A stretch of 64,000 nucleotides of DNA from Brevibacterium marinum (GTDB lineage: Bacteria > Actinomycetota > Actinomycetes > Actinomycetales > Brevibacteriaceae), in assembly GCF_011927955.1 (NCBI RefSeq), contig NZ_JAATJN010000001.1, positions 186,001-250,000 of the forward strand, given 5' to 3'. A model generated the notes under the pieces. That model was not told where the DNA came from and made no database searches. It was given only the letters and a program-made list of their open reading frames with translations. A program made the position numbers and the translations under genes. Of the stretch, positions 43,113 through 51,257 are shown one piece after another; the stretch's first letter is position 1; every line of letters begins with the position of its first letter.

Positions 43113-44351
43113 ATGAGGGCACTGATTCTGACGTTCGGCACAAAAGGTGACATCGAACCGTATATCGCCTTGGCCAGAGCGCTGAAGGACGCCGGACACG
43201 AAGCAACGGTCGCCACCGCCGAGGGCTTCGAACACGATGTGCGCTCGCTCGGCGTCGATTTCGTCCCGAGCAACTCACGCATGCTCGAAGTCATGCAGGG
43301 CGCGCTTTCGAACTCAGCTGGTCTCGCGGACCTGCAGAAGGCGGCGAAGGCGATGACCGAAAGTATCCGGGTCAGCCTCGATGATCAACTTCGGGCGGTC
43401 CGCAGCACCAGACCGGACATCATCGTCTATCACCCAAAATGTCTCGGCGCTCCGCACCTGGCAGAATTTCTTGGGATTCCGGCGGTGCTGTCGCTGCCGC
43501 TGCCCTTCTACACCCCGACCTCGGCGTATCCGATCCCGTTCATCTCGCGGGAGCTGGGGCCACGACTGAATCGATGGAGCTATACACTCAATCGTGCCGA
43601 GTCACTCATGTACGGCGGTATCACCAACGACTTTCGGCACAGGCTCGGTCTCAGATCGCTTTCCCGATGGGCGGATCCATTGGTCAAACCGGATGGCGGT
43701 CCCGTGGACATTCTCTACCCGTATTCGCAGCACGTTGTCCCCGTTCCGTCCGACTACCCGTCGACGGCGCACGTCACCGGATACTGGTTCACCGGGCGCG
43801 GTGCCTCATGGGAACCTCCTCAGGAGCTGCAGGACTTCCTGGCCGCCGGGGAAGCACCGCTGTACGTCGGATTCGGATCCATGGGATTCGGAAAGGGAGC
43901 AGAACAACGAGGCGAAGCAATCACCTCGGCGCTCAGAACAACCGGCATCCGGGCAATCGTCGCCACCGGATGGGGAAGTGTCGTCGCCGAGAGCACCGAC
44001 GACGTTCTCGTCATCGACGGTGCACCCCACGATCGGCTGTTTCCACACGTGTCCGCGGTCGTCCACCACGGCGGGGCGGGCACAACAGGAATCGGCTTGG
44101 CGTCTGGTTGCCCCAGCCTGGTCTGCCCGTTCCTCGGCGATCAATCGTTCTGGGCTCGTCGAGTCCACGAACTCGGGGCCGGCCCGAAACCACTTCCCCG
44201 GGCCGAGATCACGGCAGATGCTCTGGCCGAACGGTTCACGAACCTTGTGGAAACGGAGGTTTACCGCAGCAGTTCTGCATACCTGGCAGACAGGATTGCG
44301 GCAGAGGACGGCACCGGCCGAGCCGTCGAGATCCTTCAACAGCTGGCGTGA
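43113..44351 (+). CDS. GT1-type UDP-glycosyltransferase
   Basis: This 412-residue protein has two Rossmann-like domains. The N-terminus LILTFGTKGDIEPYIALARAL is the acceptor-domain start of GT28/GT1 sterol-type glucosyltransferases. APHDRLFPHVSAVVHHGGAGTT (residues about 300-325) is the nucleotide-sugar motif. The acceptor is probably a lipid or small hydrophobic compound. It is a lone gene. Confidence 0.84.
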   Translation: MRALILTFGTKGDIEPYIALARALKDAGHEATVATAEGFEHDVRSLGVDFVPSNSRMLEVMQGALSNSAGLADLQKAAKAMTESIRVSLDDQLRAVRSTRPDIIVYHPKCLGAPHLAEFLGIPAVLSLPLPFYTPTSAYPIPFISRELGPRLNRWSYTLNRAESLMYGGITNDFRHRLGLRSLSRWADPLVKPDGGPVDILYPYSQHVVPVPSDYPSTAHVTGYWFTGRGASWEPPQELQDFLAAGEAPLYVGFGSMGFGKGAEQRGEAITSALRTTGIRAIVATGWGSVVAESTDDVLVIDGAPHDRLFPHVSAVVHHGGAGTTGIGLASGCPSLVCPFLGDQSFWARRVHELGAGPKPLPRAEITADALAERFTNLVETEVYRSSSAYLADRIAAEDGTGRAVEILQQLA

Positions 44352-44476
44352 GCGGCCCGAACGCGGTGCGACTGAGCTGGGCTATTCAACCCGAGCAGAC
44401 GGATGTGCAACGACCATGAGCCGCGCCGTGCTCACCTGCAACGTCTGTCTTGGAAGGTCGCTGGTTCGAAACGGAA

Positions 44477-44665
44477 TTACCCGCGTTCCGCGATTGTCAC
44501 ATTGCCTTTCGACCAACGGTTCTTCGGCACTTCACGGACGATCACCGTCGTGTTCTCCGGCAGAGCGTGCACGGTCGTCTCGGCAGCTTTGTGCAGAGCG
44601 GTGATGAAGTTGCGCAACTCGCCCTCGGTCCTGCCTTCAGCGATCGAGACTTCGATGAGCGGCAT
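44477..44665 (-). CDS. 4-oxalocrotonate tautomerase family enzyme
   Basis: The protein has 62 residues, the exact length of 4-OT enzymes. The sequence starts MPLIEVSIAEGR, so Pro1 would be the catalytic base after Met removal. Arg11-like and VREVPKNRW residues are also present. It tautomerises an enol/keto acid. It is the last gene of the GntR-monooxygenase operon and suggests that the pathway passes through an unsaturated keto acid. Confidence 0.88.
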   Translation of the reverse strand: MPLIEVSIAEGRTEGELRNFITALHKAAETTVHALPENTTVIVREVPKNRWSKGNVTIAERG

Positions 44666-44669
44666 CGGC

Positions 44670-46151
44670 TCAGCTCCTGAGGATGAATGGGTCGGCGACA
44701 GGCTCCTCGTCGGTGTTCACCCAAACGCTTTTCAGCCGGGTGTAGTCCTTGATGGATTCGATTCCATGCTCGACTCCGACTCCCGAGGCTTTGAATCCCT
44801 GCCGCGGGGACATCGGCGACATGGCTCGATACATGTTCAGCCACACGGTGCCTGCGTCGAGCTGCCGGGCGATTCGATGGCCTCGCGAGAGGCTGTTGGT
44901 CCACACGCCGGCTGCGAGGCCGTAGATCGAGTCATTGGCCATTCCGACGAGTTCTTCTTCGGTCTCGAACGGAATGACAGCAGTCACTGGGCCGAAGATC
45001 TCCTCTTTCACGACTCTCATGTCATTGTTGACGTCGGTGAGCACCGTGGGCGAGTAGAAGTAGCCGGGAAGCTCGACATCGGGACGTCGCCCTCCCGTTG
45101 CAACCGTGGCCCCTTCCTGTACGCCCAGATCAACATACGACGCCACTTTCTCGCACTGCGATTCGAAAGCGAGCGGTCCGAGTTCGGTTCGATCATCGAG
45201 TGGGTCGCCGATGACGATTGACTCCGCTCGTCTGCTGACCTTCTCCAAGAGCTCGTCGTAGACGGCTTTGTGCGCGAAGACGCGACTTCCGGCGATGCAT
45301 GTCTGTCCAGCGGCTGCAAAGACACCGGCGATGACACCCATGGCGGCATTGCCGACATTCGCGTCGTCGAAGACGATGTTCGGACTCTTGCCGCCGAGTT
45401 CGAGTGTCGAGCCGATGAAGCGTGAGGCCGCCGAGGTGGCGATCGCCTGTCCTGTGCCGGTCGATCCCGTGAACGAGATCTTCGCCAGACCCGAGTGATC
45501 TGCCAACGGGGCACCGACTTCGGTGCCGAATCCGGTGACGACGTTGACGACTCCGTCGGGGAATCCCGCTTCGGTGGCGAGTTCGGCCAGACGCAGAATG
45601 TTCGCCGAGGTGTGCTCACTCGGTTTGATGACGATTGTGTTCCCACTTGCCAACGCCGGCGCCAGTTTCGATGTCGTCAGCGTCATCGGAGAGTTCCAGG
45701 GTGTGATTGCGCCGACGACGCCCAGGGGTTCGCGCATCGTGTAGTTGAGGACCAGATGCGAACTCGTGGGAATCTGGTCACCTTGGATCTTGTCGGCAAG
45801 GCCCCCGTAGTAGTAGAGGTACTCAGGCACACCGGCCATCTGGCCTCGCATCTCTCGAAGCAGTTTGCCGTTGTCCTGGGTCTCAGCAAGTGCCATCTCT
45901 TCGGCATTGTCTGCAATGAGATCGCCGAGGCGTCGCATAAGGTGGCCCCGGCGAGTCTGGCTGAGATCACGCCAGGCGGGGTTCTCGAACGCCTCGCGCG
46001 CAGCCGCAACTGCTGAGTCGACGTCGGCGGCATTGCCTCTTGCTGCTTCGTAGAGGACTTCAAGGGTCGCCGGATTTGTGCTTTCGAAGTAGGCACCGTC
46101 CGATGGCTTGTGCCAACGACCGTTGATGAAATGTTGGTATCGCTTCGTCAT
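44670..46151 (-). CDS. NAD(P)-dependent aldehyde dehydrogenase
   Basis: The protein has 493 residues from ATG 46151; a second ATG 18 bp upstream is possible. The catalytic Cys lies in AAGQTCIAGSR, the general-base Glu in LELGGKSPN, and the cofactor motif GSTGTGQAI is present. It oxidises an aldehyde to the acid. The tautomerase gene lies 4 bp downstream. In this cluster it probably acts after the flavin monooxygenase. Confidence 0.9.
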   Translation of the reverse strand: MTKRYQHFINGRWHKPSDGAYFESTNPATLEVLYEAARGNAADVDSAVAAAREAFENPAWRDLSQTRRGHLMRRLGDLIADNAEEMALAETQDNGKLLREMRGQMAGVPEYLYYYGGLADKIQGDQIPTSSHLVLNYTMREPLGVVGAITPWNSPMTLTTSKLAPALASGNTIVIKPSEHTSANILRLAELATEAGFPDGVVNVVTGFGTEVGAPLADHSGLAKISFTGSTGTGQAIATSAASRFIGSTLELGGKSPNIVFDDANVGNAAMGVIAGVFAAAGQTCIAGSRVFAHKAVYDELLEKVSRRAESIVIGDPLDDRTELGPLAFESQCEKVASYVDLGVQEGATVATGGRRPDVELPGYFYSPTVLTDVNNDMRVVKEEIFGPVTAVIPFETEEELVGMANDSIYGLAAGVWTNSLSRGHRIARQLDAGTVWLNMYRAMSPMSPRQGFKASGVGVEHGIESIKDYTRLKSVWVNTDEEPVADPFILRS

Positions 46152-46191
46152 TGGTTTCTCTGCTTTCATTTCGTACTGTCGTCGAGGCAGT

Positions 46192-46968
46192 TCACGCTCG
46201 GGCCAGGAACTCGACGATCTCTTTCGCCATCGCCTGCGGTTTCTCGACAGGCAACATGTGTCGCGCTCCCCGAATCACCACAGATCGGCAGTCGGGAACG
46301 GCCTTCGCCAGCCTCTCCGACATATCAGGGGTCGACCCCGGGTCCAGTTCGCCCGTGATCGCCATAGTCTTCGCCTCAATCCTGTTCAGATCGCCGGCGA
46401 TCTCCGCATCTCCGAATGCGAATACCCTGTAGGAACGAAGAAATGATTCGGAATCGTTTCTCAGCAGTGTGGAGCGGACCTGTTCGATAGTCTCGTCCGG
46501 TACGGCGGTGGCCCCGGTCGGGAACCACCGCTCGATCGATGCCGCCGACGACGCGGTCATGTCGTCTGAGGCTGTCTCCAGTCGAGCCCGAACGGCTGCT
46601 CTCTCGTCGTCCGTCCTCTGGCAGACCGACGATGCGCAGATGAGTCGTCCGATTCTCTCTGAGTGAGAGACGGCGATTGCCTGCGCGATCAGCGCACCGA
46701 GCGAGAACCCGAGCAGATTGCACTTCTCCGGCAGTTGCCGGAACACATCGTCTGCCAACGAGCTCAGACTCTGGGGCTCTCTCAGCGGAGGTTTCTGACC
46801 GTGGCCGGGCAGATCGAGCGTGATGATCTCGTTCTGCCCGGCCTTCCGGAGCTCCGCCCCCAACGGCCCCCACATCGTGCTGTCGAGACCCACCCCGTGG
46901 AGCAGGACCAGCGGCAGCGGCCCGCGTGACCTCGGCTCCGTTGGGGACAGTTGAGAATGTGCTGTCAT
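46192..46968 (-). CDS. Alpha/beta hydrolase (enol-lactonase-like)
   Basis: The protein has 258 residues. The oxyanion motif is LLHGVGLDSTMWG, the nucleophile Ser89 lies in GFSLGA, the acid in ITGELDPG, and the His in GARHMLPVEKP. The size and fold resemble 3-oxoadipate enol-lactonase and other C-C or ester hydrolases. In this cluster it probably cleaves a lactone, ester or ring-opened intermediate. It lies 10 bp from the next gene of the operon. Confidence 0.86.
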   Translation of the reverse strand: MTAHSQLSPTEPRSRGPLPLVLLHGVGLDSTMWGPLGAELRKAGQNEIITLDLPGHGQKPPLREPQSLSSLADDVFRQLPEKCNLLGFSLGALIAQAIAVSHSERIGRLICASSVCQRTDDERAAVRARLETASDDMTASSAASIERWFPTGATAVPDETIEQVRSTLLRNDSESFLRSYRVFAFGDAEIAGDLNRIEAKTMAITGELDPGSTPDMSERLAKAVPDCRSVVIRGARHMLPVEKPQAMAKEIVEFLARA

Positions 46969-46977
46969 TATCAGCGC

Positions 46978-47529
46978 CTACCGCTCGGTGGAGAGATCAG
47001 CCAATCGCTGCTGCGGCCGACCCTGGGCGGACGCAGCGAGGGCGACGACGATCTCATCCGCATGCGGGGCGTCTGCGATCCGGATCTCAACCGTCTGGTG
47101 GTGGGAGCGCACCGTGGCGTCGGTTTTGTGCTTCATCGGGATGTCGAACACGATTCCTGCCGGCCCTCTCTTTTCGACGGCAGGAAGCAGTGTGCTGGCC
47201 TCGGCGGCACGGCGGAAGTGATCACCGAACTTGAGTGTGTGGATGAGTGCAGACCCATGCTCGACCTCACCGCTGAGCCCCACGATGGCTGCCTTTCCGT
47301 ATGCCTCGACGTCTGCATTGAGCGCCTCGACAACTCGCGGGGCGAGCAGCTCGCCCAGCGGAGATGCTGTGCCGTCGATTCCGGGGTTGAGGTCGTCGAC
47401 GAAGCCCTCACCTGCCCAGGGATTTTCGATCACTGCCGCGACCACGGCAACGCGTGCTGCCGGGTCGACGGGACGACCACCCTCGGTGAGCACTTCTTCG
47501 ACGTGGGTGACGATCTTGCGAACTCTCAT
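46978..47529 (-). CDS. AA_synth / DUF1185 family protein (first paralogue)
   Basis: This 183-residue protein of the 'amino acid synthesis' family (PF06684, DUF1185) has the typical MRVRKIVTHVEEVLTEGG start and the AYGKAAIVGLSGEVEHGSALIHTLKFG core. I recall a solved member with a chorismate-mutase-like fold, but the reaction is unknown. It is coupled to its paralogue by an ATGA overlap, so the two may form a hetero-oligomer or act in sequence. Confidence 0.78.
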   Translation of the reverse strand: MRVRKIVTHVEEVLTEGGRPVDPAARVAVVAAVIENPWAGEGFVDDLNPGIDGTASPLGELLAPRVVEALNADVEAYGKAAIVGLSGEVEHGSALIHTLKFGDHFRRAAEASTLLPAVEKRGPAGIVFDIPMKHKTDATVRSHHQTVEIRIADAPHADEIVVALAASAQGRPQQRLADLSTER

Positions 47530-48146
47530 GATGCAACTCCTGCTAACTGATGTGAATTGACTGGGCGATCCGTCTTGCGATCACCGAGCCGAGGTAAGGG
47601 CCGGGTCCCTGTCGATGCGCCGGCGACGACGAGGATCTCGTCGGGTCGGGGAGCGTCGGCGATGCGCGCCGTCATCGTCTGATAGTAATCACGCGTGGCC
47701 GCCTCGGTCTTGTGCCAGAGTGGAACAGTGATCGAGGTGCCTGCCTCTGCTCTTTCGTCTGCGAAGCAGATGATCGAGCTGCCCTCCAGAAACTCTCGGA
47801 CGAGGTTGCCGAAATAGGGGGTGTGGATGAAGGCGGCGCCGTGTTCGAGCTCTCCGGACGAGCCGATCACCGCGGCCTTCCCGAACGCTTGGATCTCTGC
47901 AGCTCCGCCGAGGGAGCCCAGGAGGCGATCGGTGAGTTCCCGTGCGAGAATCGGGGCAATCGCCTCCACCTCCGCGGACAGTTCGGATCCGGTTGCACGG
48001 TTCGCCCAGGGGTTCGCAATCGCCGCAGTGGCCGTGGCTTTGCGAATAGGGCCGTTGACGCCTGCGCCCGCCTCAGTGACCAGCTCCTCTTCGCTGTAGA
48101 CGATCGTCCTGACTCCGGCATTTCGTGCTGCGTTCAGGTCACTCAA
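47526..48146 (-). CDS. AA_synth / DUF1185 family protein (second paralogue)
   Basis: This 206-residue protein has the same core as its neighbour, for example IQAFGKAAVIGSSGELEHGAAFIHTPYFG and ADAPRPDEILVVAGAS. Sequence identity to the first paralogue is moderate. No ATG fits; the ORF starts at TTG 48146, 8 bp inside the monooxygenase gene, so translation is probably coupled. Two adjacent DUF1185 genes in one operon suggest a complex. Confidence 0.75.
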   Translation of the reverse strand: MSDLNAARNAGVRTIVYSEEELVTEAGAGVNGPIRKATATAAIANPWANRATGSELSAEVEAIAPILARELTDRLLGSLGGAAEIQAFGKAAVIGSSGELEHGAAFIHTPYFGNLVREFLEGSSIICFADERAEAGTSITVPLWHKTEAATRDYYQTMTARIADAPRPDEILVVAGASTGTRPLPRLGDRKTDRPVNSHQLAGVAS

Positions 48147-49263
48147 AGTTCGGCATCACTTTCTCACCGAAGAGGTTGAGGCTCTTCATCGCGTGTTCGT
48201 GCTTGAGCCCGGGGTGAGTCGTCCAGAGCATCAGGTGGTCGAGGTTGACCTCATCCTTGAGTTCCTGGATCTTCTCGGTCACGTATTCCGGCGTGCCCAC
48301 GAGCATGTTGCGTTCGAACAGGAAGTCGAAGTCGAGCGTGTGCTCGTCGGTGAGCTCTTCGCCTTTCTCCATGAGGTTTCCGAGTCCACGCCAGTGAGTG
48401 ACCCAACGGTAGGTATTCATCACGGCCTCTTCGAACTCCTCGCGCGCCTGTTCCATCGTATCCGCCACATAGACATCGCGGACCAACGCGATTCCGTCGC
48501 CCAAGGGAACATCACGTCCCTGGGCCTCAGACGCTTTGTCGCGGTAGAGCTCGAACCGCCCCTTGAGCTCGGAGACCGGCGGCATCCAGAAGATGGCATT
48601 GATGCCGTCATTGGCTGCGGATTCGATCGATCGAGGGGAATCGATGACCTGCCAGATCCCGGGGCCGCCCTCCTGGTACGGCCGAGGGACCACGGCCATC
48701 TTCGTGATCTCACCGTCCTCATTGGTGAACTCTGGAGTCGCCGGTGACATCGGATGGCTCCATTTGACTCCGGGGGCGGGGAATTCGAAGAACCGGCCCT
48801 TGTGGCTGAAGAATTCGTTGCTCCATGCCTTGTCGAGGATCTCCATCACTTCGGCGAACAGAGCACGGTTCTGTTCCTGGTCGCGAGGGTCGGCCACCGG
48901 ATTGAGGTTGAGCGCCTCCCGTCCATAGAGACCTCGCCCGACGCCGACTTCGAGTCTGCCGTCAGAGAGCTGATCGAGTAGGGCGTAGTCCTCCGCAAGA
49001 CGCAGTGGATGCCAGAAGGTGACGATCGAGGCTGCTTGACCGATGCGCAGTGTGGAGGTGTGCGCGGCGATGTCCGTTCCCATGAGGATTGGGTTGGGCG
49101 TCAGCTCCTGTCCCTCGTGGCCGAAATGATGCTCGGTGTACCAGGTGGACCAGAAGTTGAGCTCTTCGGCCCGCATCGCATATTCCCGTGCATTCTTCAT
49201 GTGTAGGTTGTAGTCGGCCAGTTCACCCGGGGCGCCGAGGCCGTGGAAGACAGAGAATCGCAT
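48139..49263 (-). CDS. Luciferase-like FMNH2-dependent monooxygenase (LLM class)
   Basis: The protein has 374 residues from ATG 49263 (AAAGG upstream). The LLM/bacterial-luciferase TIM barrel shows MRFSVFHGLG, the STWYTEHHFGHEG His-rich strand, GQAASIVTFWHPLRLAEDYALLDQLS (in pieces) and the VGVGRGLYGREA loop. Enzymes of this class use reduced flavin from a separate reductase to oxygenate aldehydes, amines, sulfonates or cyclic compounds. A flavin reductase domain is encoded divergently. The extra frame upstream to 49389 is not translated in my view. Confidence 0.88.
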   Translation of the reverse strand: MRFSVFHGLGAPGELADYNLHMKNAREYAMRAEELNFWSTWYTEHHFGHEGQELTPNPILMGTDIAAHTSTLRIGQAASIVTFWHPLRLAEDYALLDQLSDGRLEVGVGRGLYGREALNLNPVADPRDQEQNRALFAEVMEILDKAWSNEFFSHKGRFFEFPAPGVKWSHPMSPATPEFTNEDGEITKMAVVPRPYQEGGPGIWQVIDSPRSIESAANDGINAIFWMPPVSELKGRFELYRDKASEAQGRDVPLGDGIALVRDVYVADTMEQAREEFEEAVMNTYRWVTHWRGLGNLMEKGEELTDEHTLDFDFLFERNMLVGTPEYVTEKIQELKDEVNLDHLMLWTTHPGLKHEHAMKSLNLFGEKVMPNFE

Positions 49264-49291
49264 TTGAATACCTTTCTTTGCTGCTTTGAGA

Positions 49292-49972
49292 CTATTTTTC
49301 GCGGGCGAGCGAAAGAGTGGTCTTGGTGTCGGGGACGAGAAGCTCCTGTGTCGAGGCGAAGACGTGTGAGCGCATCGCGTTCTCCGCACCGAAGGGATCC
49401 TTCTCCTGGATGTGTGTCAGAATCAGCCGATGCTCTCCGCTCGAGGCGCTGACGCGACCGGGATGCTCGAGCGTCTTGCGAACCAACCTGAAGTAGGCCA
49501 ACTGGTTCATCAGCCGTCCATACTGCTCGACGAGCTTGTTGTTGTCGGCGCCCAGGACGAGAGTCTCATGGAATTCCTTGACCTGCACGGCATAGGCATC
49601 CGCATCACCTGCCGCCGCGGACCGCTCCGACTCGTCGACATTGCGTTCGAGGATCTCCAGTTGAGCGCAGGGGCCTCTGCGCGCCATGAGCGCAGCACCC
49701 AAACCCTCGAGCACCTCTTTGAGCTGGAAGAGTTCGACGATCTCTCGCCGAGTCGGCTCCCTGACGAAGGTGCCCACTTTCGGCCGGATCTCAACGAGCC
49801 CCTCGAGCTGCAGCTGCTTGAGCACCTCTCGAATGGGCGTGCGGCTGACATCGAACTCCTGTGCCAAAGACACCTCCGACAGCGGCGCACCTGGCTCGAA
49901 CTCACCAGTGGTGATCTTGTCCCTGAGCCGTGCCAACAACGTCGGTGCTGCTGATTCTGCGTTCACATGCAT
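49292..49972 (-). CDS. GntR-family (FCD/FadR) regulator
   Basis: The protein has 226 residues from ATG 49972. It has a winged helix-turn-helix at about 10-70 (GAPLSEVSLAQEFDVSRTPIREVLKQL in pieces) and an FCD effector domain with the metal/ligand histidines. It is the first gene of the monooxygenase operon, 28 bp upstream of the LLM start. Its promoter (49980-50008) carries CATAC/GTATG half-sites, indicating autoregulation. The likely role is repression until the substrate is present. Confidence 0.87.
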   Translation of the reverse strand: MHVNAESAAPTLLARLRDKITTGEFEPGAPLSEVSLAQEFDVSRTPIREVLKQLQLEGLVEIRPKVGTFVREPTRREIVELFQLKEVLEGLGAALMARRGPCAQLEILERNVDESERSAAAGDADAYAVQVKEFHETLVLGADNNKLVEQYGRLMNQLAYFRLVRKTLEHPGRVSASSGEHRLILTHIQEKDPFGAENAMRSHVFASTQELLVPDTKTTLSLAREK

Positions 49973-49979
49973 ACAAGAA

Positions 49980-50008
49980 ATCGTATGTTGCATACATCAA
50001 GAGGTCAA
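49980..50008 (-). promoter_or_regulatory. GntR-operon promoter with embedded operator
   Basis: On the minus strand, TTGACC (50008-50003) and TACGAT (49985-49980) are 17 bp apart, and ATG 49972 follows 7 bp after the -10, so the transcript is probably leaderless. The palindrome GTATG-TTG-CATAC (49983-49995) lies between the two boxes. A third half-site CATAC (49970-49974) overlaps the start codon. This is a classic autorepressor layout. Confidence 0.72.
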
Positions 50009-50108
50009 CACCAAGGTGTGACGTTCAGCCTCAAATCCTTACCCTGAGCATACTCACGGCGCATTGTGGGGTCTACAGAGCATTCATGCACCAAATCCGC
50101 TTACACTA

Positions 50109-50138
50109 TTGACACTTTGATGTGTACTGGACTACGTT
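50109..50138 (+). promoter_or_regulatory. Promoter candidate of the SnoaL-flavin reductase gene
   Basis: A perfect TTGACA (50109-50114) and TACGTT (50133-50138) are 18 bp apart. The start ATG 50146 would be next to the transcription start. The divergent operon's GntR operator lies about 115 bp away. Confidence 0.5.
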
Positions 50139-50145
50139 TTCTGCC

Positions 50146-51093
50146 ATGCAACAGAATCACAGAATGAACATAGAGCAAGCTTGGGAAGCTGCGTGGAACC
50201 GGGGTGAAGTCGATAGCCTCGACGCGATAGTCACGGACGGTTACCGGAGAGTGAGCAACTCCAGCGGGTCCACCGTCGGCCTGGGAGAGATCAAAGACGA
50301 GATCCGCTCCGTTCGCGCAGCGTTCCCTGACCTGAAGACAACCATCGACGAGTTCATCACCGAAGGAGACAAGGCGGTCATCTTCTGGACTTCGCGGGGC
50401 ACCCACACCGAAGCACTGAAGGATGCGCCAGCTACCGGGAGATCTGTCATCAGCCGTGGTTCGAACGTCCTCGAAATCGCGGACGGACACGTCGCCAAGG
50501 AAACAGTGACGTGGGATTCGAGCGGGATCCTCGCCGATCTCGGTGTGAAATCGCTTTCGGCGGCAGACGAGTCCGCCAACGATGGCCTCGTCGTCGACAA
50601 CCTCTCGGGAGAGCCCGATCAGGAGATGATGAAAGGCTTCAATCGAAAGTTCGTCACTGGTGTCACCGTCGTGACGACTAGGGACGAAGACCGGCCACGT
50701 GGGTTGGCAGTGAATGCCTACTGTTCAGTCTCAATCGAGCCCCCGCTGGTCATGGTCTGTGTGCAGAAGACCTCGTCGACCTACCCTGCCCTCTTCAAAG
50801 CCGATCATCTGGGAATCAACATCCTGTCAACGGGACAGCGTGCAACCGTCGGCACCTTCGCATCCAAGGCTGCAGACAAATTCGCCGATCTCGATTGGCA
50901 TGGCGGCCCCTCGGGAAGTCCACTCATCGACGGCTCGTCAGCCGCTCTCGAAGCAGACATCAAAGAGCGCTTCCAGGCCAAAACACACACGATCTTCATT
51001 TGCCGGGTCCGTCATGCCGAGGTCACCGAAGCGGAGCCGATGGTGTACAAGGCAGGCAAGTTCTTCGACAGCGAAGATCTCACCGCAATTTGA
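50146..51093 (+). CDS. SnoaL-like domain fused to flavin reductase
   Basis: The protein has 315 residues from ATG 50146; GTG 50122 and ATG 50164 are alternatives. The N-terminal half (about 5-130) is a SnoaL/NTF2-like fold with EQAWEAAWNRGEVDSLDAIV and DKAVIFWTSRGTH. The C-terminal half (about 155-315) is an FMN reductase domain of the HpaC/DIM6 type, with FVTGVTVVTT, GLAVNAYCSVSIEPPLVMVCV and SSTYPALFKADHLGINIL. The reductase half would supply FMNH2 to the divergent luciferase-like monooxygenase. I know of no common protein with this fusion order. Confidence 0.75.
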   Translation: MQQNHRMNIEQAWEAAWNRGEVDSLDAIVTDGYRRVSNSSGSTVGLGEIKDEIRSVRAAFPDLKTTIDEFITEGDKAVIFWTSRGTHTEALKDAPATGRSVISRGSNVLEIADGHVAKETVTWDSSGILADLGVKSLSAADESANDGLVVDNLSGEPDQEMMKGFNRKFVTGVTVVTTRDEDRPRGLAVNAYCSVSIEPPLVMVCVQKTSSTYPALFKADHLGINILSTGQRATVGTFASKAADKFADLDWHGGPSGSPLIDGSSAALEADIKERFQAKTHTIFICRVRHAEVTEAEPMVYKAGKFFDSEDLTAI

Positions 51094-51099
51094 TCCGGG

Positions 51100-51131
51100 G
51101 GCTGCGCGAACACTATCTCGTTCGCGCAGCC
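51100..51131 (+). terminator. Hairpin terminator after the flavin reductase gene
   Basis: GGCTGCGCGAAC (51100-51111) and GTTCGCGCAGCC (51120-51131) are perfect 12-bp complements with loop ACTATCTC, followed by a weak T-rich stretch. It starts 6 bp after the stop, so the BCCT gene downstream probably has its own promoter. Confidence 0.7.
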
Positions 51132-51257
51132 TCTTGATCGTGTTCGACCGGCATCGGAGTAACACTGACGAGCGGCCACCGATCACTTGCGATTTTCCGT
51201 TTCAGCACCATTCCTGATGAGCCCAGGATCCCCTCGAACCCGAATTTGGAGACAACG

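Noticed and set aside
43113..44351. Glycosyltransferase as a macrolide-inactivating enzyme linked to erm
   Set aside because: It is 25 kb away and the acceptor cannot be inferred; no supporting context.
44452..44474. Sequence GGTCGCTGGTTCGAAAC resembling a tRNA T-arm, at the edge of the monooxygenase cluster
   Set aside because: Flanks do not form an acceptor stem or a CCA end, and no anticodon arm is present; at most a chance match or a degraded attachment-site remnant.
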